A stretch of 5,857 nt of DNA from Thermoleophilaceae bacterium (GTDB taxonomy: Bacteria > Actinomycetota > Thermoleophilia > Solirubrobacterales > Thermoleophilaceae). The position numbers were made by a program, and so were the translations under genes. The notes under the pieces are model-generated. The model was not told the origin of the DNA, did no database searches, and saw only the letters and a list, made by a program, of their open reading frames with translations. Positions 1 through 5,723 of the stretch are shown here, piece after piece. How positions within the stretch are numbered: position 1 is the stretch's first letter; every line of letters starts with the position of its first letter. The DNA lies in contig JACCUE010000043.1 in NCBI GenBank assembly GCA_013812005.1, positions 1 through 5,857 of the forward strand, read 5' to 3'.

Positions 1-276
1 CCGCTCGGCCGGGTCGAGCTTCATCACGCTCGTACGCGTGAGCAGCTCGACGCCATTCTCGTCCCACCACTCCGGAGGGTTCACGAGGGCGTCGGCGCGG
101 TCGCTCTCGCCGCGCAGATAGCCCTTCGACAGCGGCGGCCGGTGGTAGGGCGCGTCGGACTCGCGGCCCACGAGCAGGATCGTGCCATCCGCCCCCTCCT
201 CCCGCAGCGTGCGGGCGCACGCCGCGGCGGCAAGCCCCCCGCCGACGAGGAGGTGATCGACCTCGCGGACGGCCAC
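1..276 (-). CDS. FAD-dependent NAD(P)H oxidoreductase, ferredoxin-reductase type (partial, N-terminus only)
   Basis: The first 92 codons of a flavoprotein; the rest lies beyond base 1. Residues 9-15 are LLVGGGL followed by a run of alanines, the dinucleotide-binding loop after the first Rossmann strand that holds the FAD ADP moiety. Next comes a second strand (TILLVGRES) and then PYHRPPLSKGYLRGE, a signature of the ferredoxin/putidaredoxin reductase and AIF-like branch of pyridine nucleotide-disulfide oxidoreductases. Such proteins pass electrons from NAD(P)H through FAD to a ferredoxin or other acceptor in the cytosol. The start is GTG at 276, two bases after the TAG stop of the upstream trkA gene; there is no separate ribosome site except a GAGG abutting the GTG, so translational coupling is likely. 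No other usual start codon lies between that stop and the FAD motif. The NAD(P)-binding and C-terminal domains are not visible, so the electron acceptor cannot be named. Family is clear, role is not. Confidence 0.9.
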   Translation of the reverse strand, partial: MAVREVDHLLVGGGLAAAACARTLREEGADGTILLVGRESDAPYHRPPLSKGYLRGESDRADALVNPPEWWDENGVELLTRTSVMKLDPAER

Positions 277-278
277 CT

Positions 279-965
279 CTATCCGACGTCGGCGCTGGCT
301 GCAGGGGCGATGCCCGAGAAACGCCCGGTGACCGAGTCCTCGAGGCCGATGTCGAGCACCAGCAGCACTTCGTCGCCCGCTCTGACCACGGAATCGCCCT
401 TGGGCACGAAGCCGCCGCCGTCGCGCAGGATCGAGATCACCAGCGAGCCGTCGGGCAGGCCTAGGTCGGCCACCTGGACGCCGTCGGCGTGGGATCCCTC
501 CTCCACCTCCATCTCGATGATCTCGAGACGCTCCTCCTTGAGGTCCAGCAGATGCACGAGCCCGTACTTGGGGACCTCGTGCTCGATCAGCCGCAGGATC
601 AGGTCCGTGGCCGAGATGGCCGGCTTGACGCCCAGGAGCTCGAAGTGCTGGAGATTGCGGGGGTTGTTGCAGCGCGCCACGACCCGCTCCACGCCGTACT
701 TCTCACGCGCCATCTGGCAGATCAGGATGTTGTCCTCGTCGTCGCCGGTGACCGCGATCACGAGATCGGCCCGCTCGATGCCGGCGCGCTCGAGCACCCA
801 CAGCTCGGTGCCGTCGCCGTACTGGATCGAGTGCTCGAGCTCCTCCTCCACCACCTCGTAGCGACGGCGGCTGCTTTCGATCGCGATCACCTCGTTCTCC
901 TTCTCCACCAGCTCGCGCGCGAGGTTCCAGCCCACCTTGCCCGCGCCGACGATCAGGATGTACAT
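279..965 (-). CDS. trkA: TrkA-family K+ transport regulator, two-domain RCK protein (TrkA-N + TrkA-C)
   Basis: A 228-residue cytosolic regulator. In this family, RCK domains bind NAD(H), ATP/ADP or other ligands and gate or tune a K+ transporter. Residues 2-12 (YILIVGAGKVG) form the first Rossmann strand and glycine loop; E30 ends strand 2, where the nucleotide ribose is usually held; GDGT at 50-53 and the DNILICQMAR helix near 78-87 are typical TrkA-N features. A TrkA-C (RCK_C) domain spans about 136-208, ending in the VRAGDEVLLVL strand. The length matches standard Trk/Ceo proteins of about 220 residues. The start is ATG at 965: the frame stays open to 1085, but that extension overlaps the upstream gene and is arginine/proline-rich with no domain. 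A weak AGG-type ribosome site lies at 971-973, 5 nt from the ATG. The gene follows another trkA by 16 bp and precedes a flavoprotein by 2 bp. It resembles actinobacterial CeoB/CeoC. The symbol is a family label; the transport partner is not proven. Confidence 0.93.
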   Translation of the reverse strand: MYILIVGAGKVGWNLARELVEKENEVIAIESSRRRYEVVEEELEHSIQYGDGTELWVLERAGIERADLVIAVTGDDEDNILICQMAREKYGVERVVARCNNPRNLQHFELLGVKPAISATDLILRLIEHEVPKYGLVHLLDLKEERLEIIEMEVEEGSHADGVQVADLGLPDGSLVISILRDGGGFVPKGDSVVRAGDEVLLVLDIGLEDSVTGRFSGIAPAASADVG

Positions 966-981
966 CAGCGCCTGACCTGCA

Positions 982-1437
982 TCAGCCGGACACTCCCTCG
1001 AAGGGGACCTGACCGCGCACGGCGGCCTCGAGCAGCTCGATGGCGGTCTGCGTGGGGCAGACGGTCTGCAGGCCCTGCTCGGCATACCAGCGGGCCCGGC
1101 CCGGATCGAGCACGCGGACCACCACTCGCTCCACGTTGAAGCGTCGCTTTGCGATCTGGGCGATCACCAGATTGGTGTTGTCGCCGTCGGTGGAGGCCAC
1201 GAAGGCGTCCGCTTGTCCGATTCCGGCGGCGAGCAACGCGTCGATCTCCAGAGCAGTGCCGACCGTGAAGGACCCGCCGAGGTCCTCCCAGCTGCGATCC
1301 TGCCCGCGGTTGAGGAGGGCGATCGCCTCCGGATTCTCGTCGAGCACAGACACCTCGTGACCCTCGACGAGCATCGACTTGGCGATGGCCGAGCCCACCC
1401 GCCCGCAACCTACGACTACGACGATCATGGCGCGCAC
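982..1437 (-). CDS. trkA: Single-domain TrkA-N (RCK_N) NAD-binding protein
   Basis: A 151-residue Rossmann protein with the TrkA-N fold only. MIVVVVGCGRVG (residues 4-15) is the nucleotide-binding strand and glycine loop; D33-E34 ends strand 2; DGDNTNLVIAQIAK (84-97) and the VVVRVLDPGRA strand (105-115) are typical of TrkA-N. The GCGRVGS loop looks like the CeoC-type partner of actinobacterial TrkA pairs. The usual GD after strand 3 is GT here (60-61). The protein stops soon after the last Rossmann helix, so the TrkA-C ligand domain found in most relatives of about 220 residues is missing. The next gene supplies one, which suggests a hetero-oligomeric RCK ring (inference). The start is GTG 1437 or ATG 1428; an in-frame TGA at 1480-1482 limits extension, and neither start has a recognisable ribosome site. 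The symbol is a family label. Confidence 0.9.
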   Translation of the reverse strand: MRAMIVVVVGCGRVGSAIAKSMLVEGHEVSVLDENPEAIALLNRGQDRSWEDLGGSFTVGTALEIDALLAAGIGQADAFVASTDGDNTNLVIAQIAKRRFNVERVVVRVLDPGRARWYAEQGLQTVCPTQTAIELLEAAVRGQVPFEGVSG

Positions 1438-1501
1438 AATAGCGCCGGCGCGGGCCGTGCCGGCCGGCTGCCGACGTGCTCAGATCGCCGGGGCCACGGG
1501 A

Positions 1502-1611
1502 CCCCCTGGGGAGAGGCGCAGCCGCAACGTCGTTCGGGCGAGCACCCCACCCTTCTCCCCCTGGGGAGGAGCGCAGCCGGAACGTCGTTCCGGCGAGCAC
1601 CGCACCCTTCT
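1502..1611. repeat. Tandem pair of 55-bp units with internal dyads
   Basis: Unit 1 (1502-1556) and unit 2 (1557-1611) align end to end without gaps at an offset of exactly 55 bases, with about five differences by eye. Each unit begins CCCCCTGGGGA, a small C4/G4 dyad, then has a longer dyad about 10 bases further on. In unit 2 the longer dyad is a perfect 19-bp inverted repeat at 1576-1594 (GCCGGAACG-T-CGTTCCGGC). In unit 1 the matching site at 1521-1539 keeps the AACGTCGTT core but is imperfect and pairs only with a one-base bulge. At the unit junction the first dyad extends to CTCCCC/GGGGAG (1555-1568). The pair starts 2 bp past the permease B stop codon. The style suggests a dispersed intergenic (REP/BIME-like) repeat, but only this one locus can be seen. 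Confidence 0.8.
1576..1594 (-). promoter_or_regulatory. Perfect 19-bp inverted repeat, possible RNA hairpin 3' of permease B
   Basis: Arms of nine bases flank a single central base, so an RNA from the minus strand could form an 8-bp stem with a 3-nt loop about 20 nt past the permease B stop. A second small hairpin (CTCCCC/GGGGAG, 1555-1568) follows. There is no U-run, so a classical intrinsic terminator is not shown. It could instead be an mRNA 3'-end stabiliser, a processing site, a protein-binding dyad or simply the core of the repeat. The symmetry is certain; the role is a guess. Confidence 0.4.
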
Positions 1612-1613
1612 CC

Positions 1614-3569
1614 TTACTCCGGCGGCGCCGTGAGCAGCACCTTGCACGGAGCCTTCTCGATCACGTAGCGGGTGATCTCCCCCGCAAAGCGGTCGCGGGC
1701 GACACCGTGGCCACCCATCCGTCTACCGCCGCGGGTGCGGCTCGGCGCCTCGGCGGCCAGGACGATCGCCTCGACCCCCCGGCGACGGGCCTCGGTCACG
1801 ATCGCGGAGCCGGCGGTACGCCCGCGAACCATGGCGGTGGCCACCTCCACGCCGTCGTACTCCTCACCCACCTCCTTGGCGCGGGCCAGCGCCTCCCGCG
1901 CCTGCTCGACCCGGTCGTCGGGTACCCGCGCGTCGATCGGCAGCGACATCGGTATCTCGAACACGTAGAGGGCCTCCAGCACGGCGCCGCCCTCACCGTC
2001 GCCGGCCTCCTCCGCTGCCAGCCGGCCGGCCGTGCCCACGATGTCGTCGTCGAGCGCCCCCCCGAACACGGGGACGAGGATGCTGCCGTACTGCACGTCC
2101 TTGGCCTCCCGGAGAGCTTCCTCGGGAATGGTGAACCGCTTCGTGAGCGACATGTCCTGGCTGCGCCGGTATACGCCGTAGAGCACGAGGCCCGCCGCCA
2201 TCCAGAGGCCCCCCACCACGCGCGCGCCTTCGTGAAACGCGATCACGCTCAACCATCCCGCGCCGGAGAGCAGCGCCCCGAGCGCGGCGGGGAGCGGGAC
2301 CGACCCGCGGCCCACAGCGATGGAGAGGGGAATCTTGAACACCCTCCTGCGATCGGGCTCGCGGAACCGCAGGACGATCACCGCCAGGTGGGCGATCGTG
2401 AAGGCCAGCATCGCGCCGAACGCGAAGATCCCTATCGCGAAGTCGATGTCGGGGATGCTGAGGGCGAACGCCAGCACCCCGGCGGCGAGAATCGCCACGT
2501 ACGGCGTGGACCGGCGCGGGTGCAGTCTTCCGAGCAGGCTGGGGACCTGCCGGTTGGTCGCGAGGGAGTACGAGAGCCGAGAGATCCCGAGCATCTGCCC
2601 GTTGACGGCCTGCACGAGCACCAGCGCGCCCATCGCACCGACCGCGTAGCGGAAGCCCTCAGCTACCCACGCGGGATCGAAGGCCGAGACCACGCCGAGC
2701 ACGGGCGCGTCCTCGAAGCGGGTGCCAAGCTCAGTCTGGCCGTCCTGTACGGGCACCGCCATCAGGGCGATCACCGACACGCCGCCGAAGATGAGCACCA
2801 CTGCCCCCGCCCCCGCAGCCACGACCCGGCGCAGACCCCGGCGGCCCACACGCAGATCTCCGGCCAGGCCCGACGCCGCTTCGATGGCGGTCGTCGCCAC
2901 CGTGGCCACCACCGCCGCGAAGATCAGGTCGTCCCAACCGGGTGCGCTGCCAAGGTCGATGGAATCGATCACTGCGCCGGCGTCGAACAGCGTTACCGCT
3001 CCGAAGCTGATGATCGCGATCATCAGCACCAGATTTGCCAGCGACAGCCGCAGAACGAATCTGAACCGCTCGGCGGTGAGCCCGTCGACGTTGCGCCAGG
3101 CCACGAACGCGAGCGTCGCTGCCGTGATCGCCAGCTCGATCCCCGGACCGGCCGCCGGGCCCCAGAACGCGCTCAGATAGTGCGAGACCGCGAAGGCGCC
3201 GATCGCCATCACGATCAGGTAGTCGAGCAGGATGGCCCAGCCGGCCACGAGGCTCCAGAGCTCGTTGAACGCGTACCGCGCCAAAGTCGACGCGCCGCCG
3301 CGCTCGGGGTGCAGGGAGTTGCCCTCGACGTAGGTGAGCATCGTGACCACGAACAGGAGGGCGGCCACCAGGAAGACGAGGGGGGTCAGCCCCAGGGCGT
3401 CCCCCGCAACGACCCCGAGAGCGAAGTAGATGGAGGCCCCGATCGCGCTGAGCGCGATCGCGAACAGCGCCGGCTCGCCGAGTCCGCGGGCTATGCGAGC
3501 ATCGGCCTGCTCGGAGCCACGGCGCAATCCCTCCCGCACCCGGCCACCGCCGTCACGCTGCGAGCTCAC
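1614..3569 (-). CDS. APC-superfamily permease with C-terminal UspA-like domain (permease B)
   Basis: A 651-residue inner-membrane transporter. After a charged N-terminal tail (1-30) I count about 12 hydrophobic segments, near 32-56, 62-82, 104-132, 142-158, 172-195, 213-234, 249-273, 307-329, 356-372, 376-400, 424-445 and 450-467. A cytosolic UspA-like domain follows, about 493-648, ending in APCKVLLTAPP, the usual last USP strand. Its glycine motif (GGHG at 619-622, GE at 630-631) only approximates the ATP-binding USP pattern. Segment 3 carries LLDY with D116-Y117, and segment 6 has TTAIE with T227 and E230; both pairs match K+-site residues I recall for KimA. The tyrosine of KimA helix 1 is L40 here. 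The build fits KimA-type K+ importers, but also APC+UspA proteins usually annotated as amino acid permeases. The start is GTG 3569, overlapping the TGA of the upstream small gene as GTGA, with GGAGG at 3573-3577 only 3 nt away, so coupling is likely. Clearly paralogous to permease A. Substrate unproven. Confidence 0.93.
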   Translation of the reverse strand: MSSQRDGGGRVREGLRRGSEQADARIARGLGEPALFAIALSAIGASIYFALGVVAGDALGLTPLVFLVAALLFVVTMLTYVEGNSLHPERGGASTLARYAFNELWSLVAGWAILLDYLIVMAIGAFAVSHYLSAFWGPAAGPGIELAITAATLAFVAWRNVDGLTAERFRFVLRLSLANLVLMIAIISFGAVTLFDAGAVIDSIDLGSAPGWDDLIFAAVVATVATTAIEAASGLAGDLRVGRRGLRRVVAAGAGAVVLIFGGVSVIALMAVPVQDGQTELGTRFEDAPVLGVVSAFDPAWVAEGFRYAVGAMGALVLVQAVNGQMLGISRLSYSLATNRQVPSLLGRLHPRRSTPYVAILAAGVLAFALSIPDIDFAIGIFAFGAMLAFTIAHLAVIVLRFREPDRRRVFKIPLSIAVGRGSVPLPAALGALLSGAGWLSVIAFHEGARVVGGLWMAAGLVLYGVYRRSQDMSLTKRFTIPEEALREAKDVQYGSILVPVFGGALDDDIVGTAGRLAAEEAGDGEGGAVLEALYVFEIPMSLPIDARVPDDRVEQAREALARAKEVGEEYDGVEVATAMVRGRTAGSAIVTEARRRGVEAIVLAAEAPSRTRGGRRMGGHGVARDRFAGEITRYVIEKAPCKVLLTAPPE

Positions 3570-3751
3570 GGCCCTCCGCCACGGGCGAGCCAGAGCCTGC
3601 CGCCCCCCGCCAGGGCGAAGGCAGCGCCGATGATCACGCCCACTGCGAGCGGCCCACCCCCCTGGGCCAGAGCCATGCCCGCCATGGCGAGCCCGGCCAG
3701 GAGCAGCAGGGCGCCGAGAGCGCGCGTCGCGAACAGGTAGCCGCGGCTCAT
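3566..3751 (-). CDS. Small two-helix membrane protein of unknown function
   Basis: A 61-residue protein I do not recognise. It has a short basic N-terminus (MSRGYLFATR), a hydrophobic segment at about 10-29 rich in Ala, Leu, Gly and Met, a QGGGP turn, a second hydrophobic segment at about 34-56, and the tail RLWLARGGGP. This predicts a helical hairpin in the membrane with both ends probably cytosolic by the positive-inside rule. Reality as a gene is supported by context: the ATG at 3751 has an AGGA ribosome site (3760-3763) at 8-nt spacing that overlaps the stop codon of permease A, and its TGA overlaps the GTG of permease B. It is therefore wedged between two paralogous transporters and probably co-translated with the second. 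An accessory or assembly subunit is an attractive inference, but nothing in its sequence proves it. Confidence 0.8.
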   Translation of the reverse strand: MSRGYLFATRALGALLLLAGLAMAGMALAQGGGPLAVGVIIGAAFALAGGGRLWLARGGGP

Positions 3752-3761
3752 GGACGTAATC

Positions 3762-5654
3762 CTAGGCCGGTCGCTCGGCGACGGCTGCTGCCTCGGCGGC
3801 CGGTGAGGAGTCGATGATCACCCGGCACGGCCGGTCGGCCAGCACGGTCTCGACGGTCTTGCCGAACAGCGACGAGCCAGTGCGCCGCGGCGGCAGCGTC
3901 ATCACGATCGCCTGCGCGTTTATCTGCCTCGCCTCGTCGGTGATCCGCCGTCCTGCCTGGTCAGGGCGCACCTTCTCCCAGTGCCCGGTCACGCGGCGCC
4001 CGCCCCGCACCCGCGCGGAGTCGATCGCCGTCTGTGCGCGTGTCTCCTCCTCCGGCATTCCGGCGTCGATCGGCAGGTTGGGGGGGACGGAGATCGTGAT
4101 GAGCACGTGGATGCCACGTCGCCGGTGCGCCGCCAGCCGGGCGGCCGTCGAAACCGCGGCTCCCGAGAAGCGCCCGTCCTCGAATGCGACCAGCACGGAC
4201 TCGTACTCCACCTCGTGCTCGACCACCGCCTTGGGCATCACGATCTTGTTGGTCTCTCGCAGGCTCAGCCCCTGGCGGCGCCTGTAGGTCACGTAGATCG
4301 CAATCCCCATCGCGATCCACAGCCCGCCCGTGATCAGGGTCTGGACGTTGAGCACGGTCACGACCACGAACGCGGCGCCGGTGCCGAAGCCACCCAAGAT
4401 GGCCGTCATCGGGACCTCCGTGCCGCGCACGCGCACGTTCCACGGCGAACGGTAGGGGCGTTCGGAGTCCGGCGCTGAGAAGCGCAGCGCGATCACCGAC
4501 GCGTGGGCGACCGTGAACCCCAGCATCGCGCCGAAGGCGTAGACCGTGCCGAGGAACTCGGCCTGTCCCGGGAGGATCGTCAGGCAGGCGAGCAAGCCGA
4601 AGACGATGATCGCCACGTAGGGGGTGCGAAAGCGCGGGTGCAGCCGGCGCAGGCTCTCGGGGAGCTGTCGGTACTGGCCCATCGAGTAGCTCAGCCGCGA
4701 CAGGCCGATCAGACCGGCGTTGGTGGCTACGAGCAGGATCGTGGCCGCCAGCAACCCCACATAGACCTCGGCGATCGGCTCGAGCGAGCCAAGGTTCAGG
4801 TTCTGCACGACGCCGAGCACCGGGTTGTCGGCGAACCCGCCCTCCTCGGGCCCGAGGGCGAGCAGCGTGCGGCCGTCCTCGACGGGCATCGCCGACAGCG
4901 CGACCGCCGGCAGGGTCAGCGAGACCACCATCACGGCGACCACGACCCCGCTCATCGCGCGCGGGACCGTCTCGCCGTAGTCGCGCGCCTCCTCGGCCAT
5001 GTTGGAGATCGTGTCGATGCCGGTGAAGGCGACCATTCCGACGGGTATCGCGATGAGGAAGTCGCTCAGCGTCGGCGACACGCCGAAGTCCACGTTCTCC
5101 ACGAGCGTCTCGGGCGATAGCACCAGCACGATGCCCAGCACCACGAGCGCCACCTGGGTGAGGAAGTCGGCTACGGCCAGCACGACGTTGAGGCTGGCGG
5201 CCTCACGTGCGCCGAACACGTTGACCGCGCCGAGCAGGACCACCACGGCGATCCCCGTGATGATGTCTCCCGGTGCTGTGAGCAACGGCTCCCAGATGAT
5301 CCCGAGGTAGTGGGGCAGGAAGAACGCCGAGATCGCGACGGTGATGATGTAGTTGAGCATCTGCCCCCACGCCGTCACCGCGGACCAGAACTCGTTGAAG
5401 GCGTGGCGCGCAAACGACGAGGAGCCGCCGGCCTCGGGGAACATCGTCGTCGCCTCGGTGTAGGTGGCGGCGGTGCAGAGGAAGATCAGGCCGGCGATCA
5501 GGAACACCACCGGCGTCATGCCGAGGGCGAAGACCGCCACCAGCCCCAGCGCGTAGTAGATCGAGCTGCCCACATTGCCGTAGGCGGTGCTGAACAGCGC
5601 CCCAGTGCCGAGCACCCGCTCGAGCCCGGTGTCCTTCGGTCTGCGCTCGGCCAC
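3762..5654 (-). CDS. APC-superfamily permease with C-terminal UspA-like domain (permease A)
   Basis: A 630-residue inner-membrane transporter with about 12 hydrophobic segments (near 18-40, 46-68, 89-115, 129-148, 154-180, 197-218, 234-256, 294-316, 346-362, 366-392, 416-438, 440-458) and a cytosolic UspA-like domain at about 485-615. Helix 1 has ALFSTAYGNVGSS, and helix 6 has FTGIDTISNMAEEARD followed by VPRAM, the standard APC helix-6 and loop motif. ISRLSY-type (GLSRLSYS, 317-324) and LHPRFRTPYVA (338-348) motifs are shared with permease B. Against KimA, Y25, T105, T211 and D214 sit at K+-site positions, but the key Asp of helix 3 is N101. The UspA part ends RPCRVIID and lacks a clean ATP-binding glycine motif. 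The start is GTG 5654: an in-frame TAG at 5664-5666 lies just upstream, and the next start (V14) would cut into the N-terminus before helix 1. No good ribosome site is seen. First gene of the probable three-gene unit. Substrate could be K+, another cation or an amino acid. Confidence 0.93.
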   Translation of the reverse strand: MAERRPKDTGLERVLGTGALFSTAYGNVGSSIYYALGLVAVFALGMTPVVFLIAGLIFLCTAATYTEATTMFPEAGGSSSFARHAFNEFWSAVTAWGQMLNYIITVAISAFFLPHYLGIIWEPLLTAPGDIITGIAVVVLLGAVNVFGAREAASLNVVLAVADFLTQVALVVLGIVLVLSPETLVENVDFGVSPTLSDFLIAIPVGMVAFTGIDTISNMAEEARDYGETVPRAMSGVVVAVMVVSLTLPAVALSAMPVEDGRTLLALGPEEGGFADNPVLGVVQNLNLGSLEPIAEVYVGLLAATILLVATNAGLIGLSRLSYSMGQYRQLPESLRRLHPRFRTPYVAIIVFGLLACLTILPGQAEFLGTVYAFGAMLGFTVAHASVIALRFSAPDSERPYRSPWNVRVRGTEVPMTAILGGFGTGAAFVVVTVLNVQTLITGGLWIAMGIAIYVTYRRRQGLSLRETNKIVMPKAVVEHEVEYESVLVAFEDGRFSGAAVSTAARLAAHRRRGIHVLITISVPPNLPIDAGMPEEETRAQTAIDSARVRGGRRVTGHWEKVRPDQAGRRITDEARQINAQAIVMTLPPRRTGSSLFGKTVETVLADRPCRVIIDSSPAAEAAAVAERPA

Positions 5655-5723
5655 GGGCGGAAGCTACAGAGCGAGCCGACAGCCGACACCCCTCGGGGCG
5701 CCGACTGTCAACCTCAGCTTCGG
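5655..5723 (-). promoter_or_regulatory. Gap between hppA and permease A with a possible -35 box and GTCGGC repeats
   Basis: This 69-bp gap reads, on the minus strand, TTGACA (5706-5711) followed directly by GTCGGC (5700-5705), with two more GTCGGC copies at 5682-5687 and 5675-5680. A small CCCC/GGGG dyad (5689-5698) lies between the first and second copies. The TTGACA is a perfect -35 hexamer and its distance to the GTG at 5654 (51 nt) suits a promoter, but no good -10 lies 16-19 bp downstream. The hexamer copies could be an operator or just GC-rich chance. No U-tract terminator for hppA is seen, so read-through from hppA is possible. Confidence 0.3.

Larger units (their letters stand above)
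1438..1613. other. 176-bp intergenic spacer between permease B and the trkA pair
   Basis: Non-coding gap on the transcribed strand between the stop of permease B (1614) and the GTG of the first trkA gene (1437). The half next to permease B is filled by a tandem repeat (separate entry). The half next to trkA is GC-rich and holds a 10-bp perfect palindrome, GCCGGCCGGC, at 1459-1468, with another GCCGGC at 1444-1449. I see no convincing -35/-10 pair and no ribosome site before the trkA start. The spacer may be where the upstream three-gene unit ends and the trkA unit begins, but no terminator with a U-tract is visible. Open frames drawn through it in other frames have no domain content. Confidence 0.6.

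Noticed and set aside
142..861. A 239-codon plus-strand frame opposite trkA and the flavoprotein
   Set aside because: Ser/Arg-rich product with no domain, antisense to two well-supported genes.
966..1085. A 40-residue N-terminal extension of the two-domain TrkA
   Set aside because: It would lie inside the preceding trkA gene, has no domain content, and the Rossmann strand begins right at the ATG at 965.
965..1600. A 211-codon minus-strand frame overlapping the first trkA gene
   Set aside because: It is a different frame over the same bases as the TrkA-N protein; the translation is Arg/Gly-rich with no motif, and it also runs through the repeat region.
1502..1611. A CRISPR array
   Set aside because: Only two copies, directly abutting with no unique spacer, and no cas genes nearby.
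1476..3740. A 754-codon open frame on the plus strand
   Set aside because: It runs antisense across permease B and the small gene. Its product is rich in His, Arg, Asp and Pro with no recognisable domain, as expected for a shadow frame in GC-rich DNA, whereas the minus-strand frames give clear membrane and UspA domains.
5660..5721. GAAGCT/AGCTTC inverted repeat as an hppA terminator
   Set aside because: The six-base arms are 50 bases apart with no U-tract, so chance pairing is more likely than a terminator.
5655..5723. A ydaO-type c-di-AMP riboswitch ahead of permease A
   Set aside because: The gap is only 69 bp, too short for that riboswitch, and I see none of its conserved elements.
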